Below are positions 13,305 through 25,153 of a stretch of DNA of 64,000 bases, one piece after another. This DNA is from Liolophura sinensis (Eukaryota > Mollusca > Polyplacophora > Chitonida > Chitonidae), in assembly GCF_032854445.1 (NCBI RefSeq), contig NC_088303.1, positions 27,223,501 to 27,287,500 of the forward strand, given 5' to 3'. Every line of letters starts with the position of its first letter. Positions within the stretch are counted from its first letter, which is position 1. The notes below the pieces were generated by a model that saw only the letters and a list, made by a program, of their open reading frames with translations, had not been told where the DNA came from and did not search any database. The translations under genes were made by a program, and so were the position numbers.

Positions 13305-13600
13305 ATATAATTAAAGACGCACAGCATAGAGAGAAGAACCCTAACAGCCACGACAATCTGATAGCTGTCAGATGGCCACACGTAACCGGTGAAATACACC
13401 CTTCTGTCAGTCTAAGTTAGGGTTATATTCTAACTGTTCTTGTAAATGTATCAATAGTAGCAAATTACACGTCCCCTAGCACATGGCATCATGGCTTAAA
13501 CAGAATTTGGTAGAAAAAAAATGCAGTGATGTTATTTGCAATTTATTAGACGTCATTGGTGTAGAATTGCTCAAAATGCTGTGTTGTCATCACATTTAAC
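13305..13600. repeat. dispersed repeat, pairs with 19478-19740
   Basis: This stretch and 19478-19740 align over about 270 bp in the same orientation. Shared landmarks include taatataattaaagac, a ggtgaaata block, tctgtcagt/tattgtcagt, the aaaaaaaatgca run, gatgttatttgcaatttatt and ccta(g)tagcac. The copies are well diverged. It could be an old duplication or an unclassified interspersed element. Confidence 0.7.
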
Positions 13601-13844
13601 ATACAATGCCGATGCGTTATGAAATCGATTCTGTTACAGAATGATGCACTGAGTCAAGACTGGCATGACTGGGTGAGGTTTTCTGTCGACCCTGTGGCCA
13701 TTAGAGGGCTTATTAGACCGTATTAAAGATAAGTTGTATGATCTCAACAATGTATTGTAAATACACGTGTTCAGAAGTATAACTCATGACTTGTGTACGG
13801 CCGCTTTAGTTTAGAAAAAGAAATACTCATTAAGTTTAATTGTA

Positions 13845-13898
13845 TTTATTGACTGGTGTTTAATGACATGCTCAAAAATGTTCCTCTTATGTGGCAGA
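13845..13898 (-). mobile_element. older SINE-A, left piece, split by insertion
   Basis: A degenerate minus-strand SINE-A tail and core (ttattgactggtgtttaatg and onward). It is interrupted at about 13898 by a second SINE-A in the opposite orientation. The rest of the old copy resumes after 14165 (atggcggctgtcaggtatat, aaccgtaatgaccgag) and continues to about 14245. Confidence 0.7.
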
Positions 13899-14165
13899 GG
13901 GGCCTCCGTGGCCCATGGAATTACCGTGCCAGCTCGGCGCAATGACCCAGGAGCCTCCCACCAATGCGGTCCCTGTGAGTTCAGGTCCTGCTCATGCTAG
14001 TTTCCACTCCGGCCGTACGCTGGAAGGTCTGTCAGCAGCATGCGGATAGCCGTGGGTTTCCCCCGGGGTCTGCCCCGTTTCCTCTCACCATAATGCGGGC
14101 AGCTGTCGTCTAAGTTAAATATTCTTGAGAATGTCGTAAAACCCAAAACAAATAAATAAATAAAC
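13899..14165 (+). mobile_element. SINE-A inserted inside an older SINE-A
   Basis: A plus-strand copy with a tRNA-like head at 13899 (ggggcctccgtggcc), the B-box region gtgagttcaggtcc, the ggaaggtctgtcagcagc block, the core ttcttgagaatgtcgtaaaa and an (aaat)n tail ending at about 14165. It interrupts the older minus-strand copy, giving relative ages for the two insertions. Confidence 0.88.
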
Positions 14166-14245
14166 ATATGCATGGCGGCTGTCAGGTATATGAAGGAAAC
14201 CGTAATGACCGAGTAAAACCACCGACCTTCGGTAGATACCTGACA

Positions 14246-16720
14246 AACTTTATGACCTAAAACTGGGGACGAATCAATGAAAGTTAGATCCCATCACCCA
14301 ACCTCATTGATCAATAGCGATAATGGCAGGAACTGCCCTCCTATCAAAATGTAAATAGCCATTTTAAATTTAGAAACTATTCTCGAGTAAAATACCAGTC
14401 AAATAAACAAATGAAATAAATACAGAAATGGATTCGCGAACTCCTATTTGTTCCACTGTCGGTTGTTTTCACGACAATAATCCAGTGTTTAACATGCCTT
14501 AGTATATATTTGTAATAAGCAGTTATGAGCGAAAAGTCAAACTTTTGTATACTAATATGACACAAACCCATCAATAACATACAACGGGCCTATATTTAAG
14601 CAGTACAAAAGGTACAGAAACAATGACTGGCCAGTCTCGCAAGAAAATTATAGCAGTTAAGTATGTACTATACTACATTACCTTGTGATTTTAAAATAAA
14701 GTGCATTTACAATTCAACTGCAAGTATGTTTTGTATTATGTTGGTTATAACAATGAAACATGGATACAAGATGAAGTACAAAAGGGAGGTAATGTTTGGA
14801 GTATCTTGAGCAGGGTTACACTGTGCTGGGATTCACAGATACTGTATATTGCAGAAATAGGTGGATGATACCTTATACTTATCAAAAAGGATAAGTCAAG
14901 CATATAACCAATTAAATGAAAGTAACGGACATGTAATATACGTTAAGATGTGCATATATATTATGGCAGACGCCATTCGAAAACACACCTGTTATACGGC
15001 CGCTACAACCAGCTCAGCAGTGGTTACCAGACTTCCTGTATATTAACATCACCTGGGACCTGTGGGCAATACTACACTAATTACATTCCAATATCACATG
15101 CTTCTCTTCGTATTATACGTATAATTAACCCACAGTTAAGTGTAAGGTATGGCCTAAAAGTTACCTTTTACCCGAGCGGGTTTTCCATGAGCTCACAGGG
15201 TTGAAGGTGCAAAGTCACGATAGGCAGTTTACCACAGAGCTACTACTGTGGCGTACTACAGCATAAAGTTTGTTGAGAGTGCTCTCCCTTGTTTACCCAA
15301 AACAGTGATAAGTGGAAAACACACTGTGACATGAGGACTCGCATTACACAGGAATATGAAAAAACAATCAACTTACTTACAATTGTCTTGTCACATATAC
15401 AACGCATGAGGAGTATTCTTATGAAAGAAAACACAGTTCTTTCAGAGCCTGAAACTCAACTGAAACGACCAAATCCTGAAATTATACCTTCCGAATACTT
15501 CCTTCGGTCTCTATCCGGTTTTATCTTACCTTTCATCTTGAGTGATGACTTGCACATATGAGTACCTCGTAAAACATCAGTCAAGTCAAGTAAATAAATA
15601 AAATGCATCCGTTTTTTCCCATTTTTCATCCGACGTCGACACAATTTCGTATTAAAATATGTATATGTGCGCTTTTCCAAGACGTTAAGTCAAATAGCAT
15701 TAAACAGACAACAACCCAGCGTTGCAGGGGAGACAACCGACTGTATCTTGTTCAACACTTTTTACCGGTGATTGAAGGACAACAGATTTGAAAGAAATAA
15801 CAAAACCACGCCTTTCAAGTTGTGTGTCGCCTTTATTCTCGTCTGAGTGCACTTTGTTATGCATGTTTCATCGTCTGTTGACCTATTTGTACATCCTATA
15901 TAAGGCTGGCAAGCAAATACATTTTTTAGTCAAAGGTACGCAATTCCTGGCTAAATGCATCGGTATAACAAAACAACACCCACATTGTCTACATGCTTGT
16001 CTCAAGGAATAGAAGAATGCTTGAAGACCATTGTTTTGCGTGAGACTGAATATTAAAGCTATTCATCTGACGAAACTTGTCTCTCCGGTCAGCTTGTAAT
16101 ATACATAGTCCGTCTTTATAGAACGCCCGTGAGTTAAGAAGGAAAAATAAAGGTTTGTAGTACACTGCATCTAAGAAGTGTGGTTTCCTACAAAGAAAAC
16201 GCGATTGTTTCGTCAGATTACGACACGAACTGCCAATCTTGAACATCAGTGAATATGATGAATGAAAGAACCAAAGTATGTTCGCATTTTAACATATATA
16301 TATATATGACTTACACGTCAAGATTTTAAAACAAAAAACGAAGTTGTTAAACATGATATTTGCTTTCGCCAGCTGCCATTAATTATGGCAAAAATGCCAA
16401 AGCATGACATTGCGTACAGAAATGTGCATCAAAACATCGCGTAAATAAGTGTGCCAGCTGGTAAATTGAAGCAAAACTACAGCTTGACATATCATATAAT
16501 CACTGATGACACCTTGTTACACATTTGAAACCAGGACAAAAACCTGACCTACTTCCACACCATGTGACACCAGCACTCATTGACTTGTTTGTACTTCATG
16601 ACCGCGTCAGATTTCAAGACACGTCAAACAGACTGGCAATCAAAACTACAAATATGTTTAGGCTTACGCTATGTGTACACACAAAAGTCTACAACAGGTA
16701 TGAAATGATCATTATCCTGA
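14246..16720. other. non-coding stretch, no gene seen
   Basis: Short frames such as 15289-15561 and 15788-16012 lack motifs and consistent splice sites. An (at)n run lies at 16293-16308. Nothing else supported. Confidence 0.5.
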
Positions 16721-16729
16721 AGTCTAAAA

Positions 16730-17628
16730 TTACGGCACGTCAATAACATCACACTGATGCCAAAATCACGACACATAACAAACCACTATGTTCACGACGT
16801 AAAAAACACGACACGTCAGTGTATATCATACTCACGATAAAATCACAACAAGTCTCTTATCAAACCCACGACATCCGTAAATACCAGGCTCACAACAAAA
16901 ACACGACATCAATTAACATCATGTTCACAACAGAAACACGACGCGTCAGTAAACATCCTTGCTCACGACAAAAACACGACGTCAGTAAAGTTAGTATTCA
17001 CGACAAAAAGACAACACATCAGTGAACATCACAACACGACAAAATATCGAGGTTCACGGCAATACCACGACACATTAAGAGCATTATATTCAGGTCAGAC
17101 ACCACCTTATCCAAGCGAATAATTTATTCACTTCAAAAAATACAACATATAACACTATGTTCAAACCAAAAACAACGCCACGTCAATGGTGGTCATCATG
17201 CACTTTGTCAGTCTTGTAGGTCATGTAGTGTACTGACACGGAATACACAGATGACAAAACGCCCATCATCGTGGCTTACAGCTTTCCGATGATTTTTCAA
17301 ATGAAATGAGATAATCATAAGTACCTTATTTCATGTCTAATGCCAATTTTTGAGAGCTGCATATGAATACAGTTATTCTATGCAGAAATTCGTATACCAG
17401 CCAGCAACTAAAATTAACGTTCCAGGTCAATAAGCGATGGGACAATTTCCAAAACGACGTTTAACACAAACCATTTGACACTTTCACCTGTTAACGTCAC
17501 GTAAAGAGACATACGCTATTTAGCACTGACTCTTTGAAACAAAAGCATCAATTCTGATCTTTAAATTTGTGAACACTAAAAGGAATTAATATTACACAAC
17601 ACTTGAACTTCTTTGTCTTTGTTAATCA
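16730..17628. repeat. cacgac-rich array and first copy of a tandem duplication
   Basis: From about 16740 a degenerate 35-40-bp motif recurs (ttcacgacaaaaacacgaca with cgtcagtaaacatc). From about 16895 the DNA forms copy A of a large tandem duplication whose copy B follows at 17629-18400. Shared anchors are catcatgttcacaacagaaa (16917 and 17645), ccaaaaacaacgcca, gacaaaacgcccatcatcgt, ttcaaatgaaatgagataat and gttaatcaagac (17621 and 18389). Confidence 0.88.
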
Positions 17629-18400
17629 AGACACATCAATAAACATCATGTTCACAACAGAAACACGACACGTCAGTAAACATCCTTGCTCACGACAAAA
17701 ACACGACACGTCAGTAAAATTAGCATTCACGACAAAAGACAACACATCAGTAAACATCACGACACGACAAAATATCCAGTTCACGGCAAAACCACGACAC
17801 GTTTGGAGCATTATATTCAGCCCAGACACTACCTTACTCAAGTCGAACAATTTACTCACGTTAAGCAACACGACATATAACACTATGTTTAAACCAAAAA
17901 CAACGCCATGTCAGTGGTCATCATGCACCGTGTCCGTCTTACGACACCTGAACAAGCATTATGTGTGCCCCAAAGAACCGACTTTGGCCAAAATCCACGA
18001 CATGGAAATTTACACCCACTAAGGTGACAAAACGCCCATCATCGTGGCTTACGGCTTTCGATGATTTTTCAAATGAAATGAGATAATCATAAGTACCTTA
18101 TTTCATGTCTAATGCCAATTTTTGAGAGCTCCATTCGAATAAAATTATTCTGTGCAGATATTCATATACCAGCCAGCAACCAAAATTGACGTTTCAGGTC
18201 AATAAGCGATGGGACAATTTCCAAAACGACGTTCAACACAAACCATTTGACAATTTCACGTGTTAACGTCACCTAAAGGGACACGCGCCATTTAGCACTC
18301 AAAAAACAAAAGCATCAATTTTGAACTTTAAGTTTTTGAACACTATAAGGAATTAATATTACACAACACCTGAACTTCTTTTGTCCTTGTTAATCAAGAC
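17629..18400. repeat. second copy of the roughly 0.75-kb tandem duplication
   Basis: Copy B matches copy A over its whole length, except for a replaced segment near 17935-18025. There B has about 40 bp more (tccgtcttacgacacctgaa and onward). The open frame 17603-18022 arises from the cacgac-rich motif and is not protein-like. Confidence 0.88.
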
Positions 18401-21223
18401 TTTCTCTATGTTTGATCATGTGTACAGATTATGTTCTCTCTCTTTTCTGCACTAACCTTTTAACCCATCTGTACTGAAATTAATATCTCTACTCGCTGAT
18501 TTTGAAATAAAACGCTGTTGCTATGCCATCCGGTTTATTTATGAAATTTAGAATCTGTCAACAGTGCTGCCAAAAGTCAGCATGTAAATTAAATGTTGCC
18601 ATACCTCTATGGTTGTGAGCGAACAGCTGTCATTTATCATGCCGTGATCACAGTCATATGGCCTTCCCCTTTACTCCACTGGAAACACTCTAACTCAAAG
18701 TAGCCTGGTGAGGAAAAGGGCTGGAATGATTTCACGTTAGGTGAAACAACCAGCAAATACATTGCGCTTAAACTGACTGAATAATTTGTTATGAACAAAT
18801 TATAGAAGCTTTCAGTTGTGTTCAACTTATTTATCCTATTGTACTATTTCAAAAACGTCAGTTTGATTTCATTTCTCATGCTTTTAAAATAAAGCTTTCA
18901 ACAACATGCCATATTTCATGAAATAATGCCTAAAAACACCTTACCTTCACCAGGGTGATGTTACAATTAACAGAATTTGTTAAGCCTTCAAAGGGATAAA
19001 TCACCACCCCCGTATACACACATTTAATTTACCGAAATCAAAATGCTATGAAGCGCATTCAGTTCGTTAATTTTATGTAATTTATGTAATTAAGAAAAGA
19101 AAAATGAATAAAGCAATTTAACCGAAGCGTCAAATTTATTAATCAAAGTTGGAAAAAATTGTTGATTTCTAGTAGTTTCCGGCAATTAACCAAAGACATT
19201 TTAGACACTTGTTTATTGAATTTGATATTTTAAGATTACGGGTTGGAGATTCTGATTGCCCCATAAATGCAGTTCATTAAAGGTGGGAAAAAATTTAACC
19301 AAATCAGCGAGATTACGTAGTCCTTTTTCTCTCTACAAGGACGAGCAGAAGTGGAGTGTAATTCACGAATGTCACGTCAGACAGGCGTGTTCAGACCAAA
19401 TCTTGTTGCCAAAATGTGAAGCAGTAAACTGACAAGATATCAGAACAACACAGTTGTCTGTAAGCTAAATGTGTTGTTTTAATATAATTAAAGACTTTCA
19501 GTATGGACAGTAAAGCTGGCAAATGGTCACACATAAGCGGTGAAATATGGTCTATTGTCAGTTTACCTCGGTTAAGGTTTTAATCTAACAGTTCATGTAA
19601 ACGTTCCTATGGAAGCAAAGTACATGCCTACTAGCACTATGACTTAAGCAGAACTGGATAAAAAAAAATGCATTGATGTTAATTGCAATTTATTAGAAGT
19701 CACTGGTCTACCACTACTGAAAAGGCTGTGTATTCATTGATTTCAAGAAAAACATCCTGACGGAGATAGTTTTGGAAAAAATGCAGTTGGTTGAGCGATA
19801 CTGATAAGTATTCAGAGCGGGACAGTTTCTGGAGCATTTAGGAAGCGAGGCCGATGCCATACAGCCATTTCTGACTTAAGACAAAATCACCGTCTTCCAA
19901 AGTGTTTGGTACTGGAAGTTGAAATTTTTATTTCTAAAGCGGAAAAAAAAACCTTTAAGAGTGTATTTCAATTTTTTTTTTGCTAAAGTCGGTATGGCTT
20001 TGTGGAATAAACCTTAGTATGAGATGATATGTTCTCAAGGCGGTACTGTCTGAGGTCACTTTCGCAAAAATTCCATAGATCAAATTTGTCATTAAAGATG
20101 TGATTTACGGGAACGTGTTACACTTCTGAAGCATTCAGAAGTTTTAGAACAAGTTTTCTAAGCGAAAGCCATTTGAACTGGTAACATGTTTTGTTGTGTT
20201 AAAGACGGCGAAAAAATTGTGCTGTTAGTTCAGACGTCATCCAAACACATAAAGTTGACACTTCCAGATGTCTACTGATATGTTTCTGACTTTGAGTTAG
20301 CAATGGAATGTTTAGTTTTATCCCGAGCTTCCCTTTGACCATCAACTCACTAAAGTTTAGAAAGATGACCGAAAACTGACTGTTCTACCTCCTCTTGTGG
20401 TCTAGACGACGAGAAATGTTCAGCGAACTTCAGCTGTCCAGACGCGGTATTCTGTTGCAGTTATGCGGCCTACCATGTAACTTCAGTTCTGCCTTACAGA
20501 TCGGTGAGAATTAGGAATTCTTTATAGTACATTATCAACAGAAAAGAAGATCGTATTTGGTTTACTTGGCCTTTTATTCGCTTTTAATCTACCACACAGT
20601 TCACATCTGCGATCCACGAGCGAATGTTGCATTGTGGGAATCTTTGTGTTGCCTCAAGTGCATGTTATCTCGTTTGGGCGGATTTCCTTTTATCTTTCTA
20701 TTAATCGGCACCCTTTAGAAAATATAAGCCCAAGAAGTTCAGGTAGGAGTCTAAGGAAAATCTTTTTTGTATTTAGCTGAAACAATTCAAATATCCTGAT
20801 TTTTCGCCTGTATGACAACGCAGTGTTTTGAGTAGTTCTAGACCAGTGACGTTTACTAAATTCCATTTAACATTACTGCAATTTTTGTACCTAATTCTGT
20901 TGTATACCACGGTGCTAATTGTGTAATTTCCTACTGTCTAAGTGTTTTCATGAGCAGTGAACAGACGTAGAGTATGGAAAGAATATCGCAATAACTGAGG
21001 TTAATTGGTAAGAGACCGTCACACTGCTCTGATTTTGCTCTCTATGCTGTGCGTCTATAATCATATTCATACATAGTGACCGCCGTTTTGCAGTATATGA
21101 AATCAATGCAAATACTTTTTTCACCAGGTCACATTTGATTGTAAAATTGCATGTATAAATAATTGCAAAATCAGAGCCTTCTGTTTTCATGTCAGTGCAG
21201 AATTAAGACAGACATGTTTACAT
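18401..21223. other. non-coding stretch upstream of nothing obvious, 3' side of GPCR 1
   Basis: Contains the dispersed repeat at 19478-19740 and a patch at about 19205-19275 resembling 29545-29610. The 3'UTR of the minus-strand GPCR gene ending at 21224 should extend into the upper part of this stretch. I could not find a convincing AATAAA on the minus strand close to the stop. Confidence 0.5.
19478..19740. repeat. dispersed repeat, pairs with 13305-13600
   Basis: Second copy of the roughly 270-bp element described at 13305. The order of shared blocks is the same and the strand is the same; no terminal repeats or TSD were found. Confidence 0.7.
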
Positions 21224-22432
21224 TTAAGAAACGTTTAAGCAATACTTGAGTGGTAGATTTTCACGGATTGATCGAACTCTTACCATTAACAAAATAGGGT
21301 TAAGGGTTGAATTGAAGAAGTACAAGCATTGCAAACTCCTCATGGTCAAAATAAACTCTCCCCGTTCATTAGGATTTTTCATCATGTGTTGGTAAGTCAT
21401 TGAATATATTGGCACAGGAAGGTACAGGCAGAGTGTGGTAAGGTTTACCATGAAGTAAACGATAGCCAACGAGAGCGTGGTTTGTTTTGCATGTGTATCA
21501 GGGACGTTTTGAATGCTACCCTGGTGGCATTTAAAGCAGATAAAAACAACCATGTAAATCATAAAGGAAAGAAGGTGAAAAGAAAGAAAAAAAACATCGA
21601 TCACTCTAATTTTCCACATCATGTCAAACGTGGACATTACAATAAAGCAAACGTCTGGTATGCCATCTGGTGTCGGTGGCAAATGCTGTAGAGAATGAGC
21701 AAGAAAGCAACCCCAGATAACTACAGCTGACAGCCATGGAGAGACCACGAGAAGTGCCTTTTGCCACCTGCTGTAACCAATAGTGCCATATCGCAGAGGT
21801 ATGGCTATTGCATATATTCGATCCAGAGCGAGGCCAAAGACAGACAAAGTCTGGACAAAAGAGGTGACTGAGAAGGCAAGAAAGTACACACCTCCGGCAC
21901 AGATTTGTAACGTTACACTGGCACCATGTCCAATTAGGAACGGCATATCTATGCACGATACAAGCGGAAGTAGAAGATTAGCAATTGTGTTGTTCTGGAT
22001 ATATACCTTGGCCTTCAGCGTTAACGACTTTACACGAAATAATGCATACAAGACAGATGCATTCATGCACACTGCAATAAAGGCATTGATGACAAAAAGA
22101 GCAAAAACTACTCCTGCAGCCACCGTTAAAATATTGTTTACGCTAATATCCCCACGGGCGTCACAAGTGTTGTCCAAAACTGTAAAGTTCAAGGATTCAG
22201 AAGATGTGTTTTGTGGACAGTTTACGTTAAACAAGAATCCGTTCAAATCTGACCACCTTTCCTTAATATCAAACCGCGATCCGTTCAACAGTTTCCCGCC
22301 CGGGTTCAATCCTGTTCCCTCTCCAGCCAGCCAACTTTGGAACGTTTCCAGCCAAGTTTCATTCCGTTCAGACATACCTTCACCCCGTATGCCTGTTGAA
22401 CTGACATTGTCCAAAAGAGTTTCGGTATTCAT
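21224..22432 (-). CDS. class A-type G protein-coupled receptor, orphan (GPCR 1)
   Basis: A 402-residue seven-transmembrane receptor in one exon, from an ATG at 22432 to TAA at 21224. The roughly 100-residue extracellular N-terminus carries five N-X-S/T sites (N9, N24, N50, N75, N82). Helices are at about 101-131, 143-167, 178-207, 225-246, 275-300, 315-342 and 362-385. Family landmarks: N124 (1.50), C178 and C262 (likely TM3-ECL2 disulphide), D204-R205-I206 in place of DRY, W233 (4.50), P339 (6.50) and N378-P379. Deviations: N152 replaces D2.50, Y337 replaces the toggle W6.48, and the NPxxY tyrosine is L382. The minus strand has a pyrimidine-rich tract and AG just upstream (exon edge at 22447), so a 5'UTR intron is likely. 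Ligand unknown. A second receptor exon lies at 42902. Confidence 0.93.
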   Translation of the reverse strand: MNTETLLDNVSSTGIRGEGMSERNETWLETFQSWLAGEGTGLNPGGKLLNGSRFDIKERWSDLNGFLFNVNCPQNTSSESLNFTVLDNTCDARGDISVNNILTVAAGVVFALFVINAFIAVCMNASVLYALFRVKSLTLKAKVYIQNNTIANLLLPLVSCIDMPFLIGHGASVTLQICAGGVYFLAFSVTSFVQTLSVFGLALDRIYAIAIPLRYGTIGYSRWQKALLVVSPWLSAVVIWGCFLAHSLQHLPPTPDGIPDVCFIVMSTFDMMWKIRVIDVFFLSFHLLSFMIYMVVFICFKCHQGSIQNVPDTHAKQTTLSLAIVYFMVNLTTLCLYLPVPIYSMTYQHMMKNPNERGEFILTMRSLQCLYFFNSTLNPILLMVRVRSIRENLPLKYCLNVS

Positions 22433-22446
22433 TTGCTCTATAGAAG

Positions 22447-22475
22447 ACTACAAACAAAAAAAATGGTGACGATGT
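22447..22475 (-). other. 3' splice acceptor upstream of GPCR 1
   Basis: On the minus strand a T-rich tract (ttttttttgtttgtag) ends in AG at 22448-22449, 15 bp before the ATG. The same layout occurs before GPCR 2 and before the GPCR pseudogene. It implies a separate upstream 5' exon, which I could not place with confidence. Confidence 0.6.
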
Positions 22476-22917
22476 ATCAGTTAAAAAGGACGAGCATTTT
22501 CCATTTGCATTAATAACCACTCAGGTGGCCACAGTCTACAATAAATTTTCTATTTACTTACATGTTAACGTTTGGTCTCACAATACTATCCCTAAATCTC
22601 GGAGTTCCGGGCCTGATAATCCGCGTCCCTGATGCAACTCCAGTCAAATTTCTGACAGATGTTGATCGTAGAAATTTTTCCCAAAACTGACAATCAGCAC
22701 TTTCAAGTACTTTTGCCTAATATGCATCGGCTTTCATTTACTGAAAAACAAATAAATTTATACCTAAAATGAAACTTTGAAGCCTCTGCTAGCAAATTAC
22801 ACCTTTAACAAGCAGGGGAAAAAACAGAAAAATCAGCCCAAAGGAGTAAACAAAATAAATCTAACAATAGCAGGGGATTACATTCAACAATGGGACATGA
22901 GTTGTAGCGAGTAGCGA
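22476..22917. other. probable intron or promoter-side DNA of GPCR 1
   Basis: No coding potential seen. A possible donor (aacat, then gtaagt on the minus strand) lies at about 22553-22563, but this is a weak call. Confidence 0.35.
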
Positions 22918-23130
22918 TTTGATTGATTTGTGTTTCACGCCGTACTCAAAATTATTTCACTTATACGACGTCGGCCAGCATTATGGTGGGAGGAAACCGG
23001 CAGAACCCGGACGAAACCCTTGACCGCACGCAGGTTGCTGGAGGACCTTCCCATTTAGGGCCGCAGGGGAAACCAGCATGAGCCGGACTTGAACTCGCAG
23101 CTACCGCATAGGTGAGAGGCCCCAGGTAAA
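22918..23130 (-). mobile_element. SINE-A, head truncated
   Basis: Core (cacgccgtactcaaaattat), ggccagcattatggtgggag, ggaggaccttcccat and the B-box region (gacttgaactcgcag) are present on the minus strand. The outermost tRNA-like bases are missing after 23130 and no TSD is seen. Confidence 0.85.
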
Positions 23131-23534
23131 GTCAAAGAAAGCTTTTTGTGCCTGTTAATATAATTATGTACCGGGAGTATAAAAGGAATAAATTAATCAC
23201 TCAAAAAATGGCTTCAAAATTATTTGTCACACCAAACCCAAGCTTACTCGCAGGGGCAAATAGAAGGGAAATAAAAATCTAGCCCTAACATCAAATGCCT
23301 CTACACCTACAAAGACGCTAGCAACAGGAAGTCCACCTTATTTGGGGACAATGGCGTAAAACTCATCAAAGACTAAAGCTTTTCTTTATATCTCCAGCCT
23401 ATACAAGAATTTAATCCCTCTAGAATGCAGAGTTTAATCCCACTAAACACTCACTCAAAGAGAGCAGCCACTGTACAAAGAGAATAACGGTTTCCTGTAT
23501 GGTCGACTTTACGACTTTAGTATTTATCTTTTAT

Positions 23535-23705
23535 ATTCAGCTATCTGTAAAATACTCCCCACCAAAATTGCCTGACAGGTAACACCACAAGCTCTACACA
23601 TTTATGTGCTGAACGTTTATATTATGCACAGAGAATGCTGTTAAAGTACTTTTTCTAGTTCATAATGTTAAACTTCATAACCCTGGTTTGAACACCAAGA
23701 AGTCA
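23535..23705. repeat. segment shared with 56965-57140
   Basis: The two stretches align in the same orientation. Shared blocks are atattcagc, ccaaaattgc, ctctacaca, atattatgcrcag, tgctgttaaa/tgccgttaaa, ttttttctagytcatratgt and cataa. Each lies upstream of a minus-strand GPCR coding block (GPCR 1 and the GPCR pseudogene), so they may be duplicated 5' flanks. A dispersed repeat is the alternative. Confidence 0.65.
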
Positions 23706-24095
23706 TTGCCTGGGGTGACATCATAATTATTCAAGAACAGGTGGCATGTTGGACAATAGGCGGGGATAGTAATTTGTTTTACAATAGCTTCACCAACATG
23801 CTATTAGAACAAATTCAACGCAGCCGACACTACTGTCTCAGCGAATAGACTGCATTGTTTTTATAACAAAATTTCCTAACAGTCATCTCTATAAAACCTG
23901 ACATCATATACTGCAAGAGATCAAATAAAACTCATTTATGAAGGTTATATTATACTAAACGGGCGAAGTCAAATATGGCAGTGTTTAAACTAAAGTCGAT
24001 GAGAGTTTAGGTTACTGGTTTCACCCTCCGTCAAAGCATATTAGAATCGCCCAATATCCAGCACTCCACTGTTTTGTTTTTTGTTGTTTTTTTTT

Positions 24096-24710
24096 TGTAA
24101 TGATTATGACGTCACCTAAAGAAAGGAGTTGTTGCCATCGAGATCGATCTTTTACAGTTCAACATTATGAAATAGAGAAATATTCCAACTTCATTTTCTG
24201 TGTACCGGCCCGGATAGCACAGTTGGTAGAGCGTCCGCTTCGGGACTGGTAGATCCAGGATCAATCCTTGATCGAGTCATACCTAAGACTTTAAAAGAGG
24301 AAGTTGTAACTTCCTCGCTTGGCGTTCAGCATGAACGGGATAGTGCAACGACTGGTTGACCCGTATCAGTATAATGGCTCGGGCTGGGCGGCTTACTTGC
24401 CTTCGGTAAGTCGCCTCAGTAAAGCAGCACTAAATAAAAGAGCGGTGGAAATCCGTCCTGCAACAAGAAGGCACATTACACGTACATGCGCCCTAATGAT
24501 TCCTTCGTCGTCATATGACTGAAAAATTGTTGAGTACGACGTTAAACCCCAAGCACTCACTCACTCACTCATTTTCTGAGCAAGGATATGGACTCCCAAC
24601 ATATGTGTAGAACTGTTGTTAGGTATCACTGACTAAAAGCAATTTTGGTAGCCAGTATGACTGATTTTACGGACAGCTTAATATAGGCGACTGACTAAAA
24701 AAAATAGATT
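24096..24710. repeat. segment shared with 601-750, interrupted by a SINE
   Basis: The left part (24100-24180, attatgacgtcacc and onward) and the right part (24655-24710, tatgactgattttacggaca) match 605-680 and 690-746 in order. Here they are separated by SINE-B and about 80 bp. A full TGACGTCA palindrome (CRE-like) at 24107-24114 is conserved in both copies. A reverse-oriented match (gtgacatcataattattcaa) lies at 23713-23732. Confidence 0.65.
24201..24568 (+). mobile_element. SINE-B, full length, with 10-bp TSD
   Basis: The tRNA-like head (ggcccggatagcacagttgg with an A box, then a gatccaggatcaatcc-like B-box region) is followed by aagactttaaaagaggaagt, a long body, the end gttgagtacgacgttaaacc and a (cact)n tail. 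The target duplication tcattttctg is at 24191-24200 and 24569-24578. The open frame 24319-24522 is inside the element. Confidence 0.93.
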
Positions 24711-24827
24711 ACCCGGTTTAGAGTTATTGTCACAGTTTTTCCTCATTGTCAGTTATTCTCGATTGGGCATCAGCATTTAAAATGGTCCGTGTTATAACGC
24801 GTAAACTCCTCGTTTTGTAGCTTTTTG

Positions 24828-25140
24828 ATTGGTGTTTTACGCCGTACTCAAGAATATTTCACTTATAAGACGGCGGTTAGCATTTTGGTGGGTGGAAACC
24901 GGGAAGAGCCCGGGGGAAACCCACATCCGCAGGTTGCTGACAGACACTAGTATTAAAACCAGCCTGCATACTCAAGAAAAGCCCCTACATTCTACAGGTT
25001 GGTGACAGACCTTCCCACGTAGGGCCGAAGAGGAAGCCAGCATGAGCTGGACTTGAACTCACGGCGATGGCATTGGTGAGATAGACTCCTGGGTCATTAC
25101 GCTGCGCTACAGCGCTAACCAACTGAGCTACGGAGGCTCC
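24828..25140 (-). mobile_element. SINE-A, full length with internal insertion, 13-bp TSD
   Basis: A complete minus-strand SINE-A whose body carries about 60 extra bases (around 24945-25005, actagtattaaaaccagcc and onward). After these the cctacattctacaggttggt / gacagacc block is repeated. The target duplication ttgtagctttttg is at 24815-24827 and 25141-25153. Confidence 0.93.
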
Positions 25141-25153
25141 TTGTAGCTTTTTG

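Noticed and set aside
21783-22469. 228-residue plus-strand open frame
   Set aside because: It is the antisense shadow of GPCR 1, whose seven-helix pattern and family residues lie on the minus strand.
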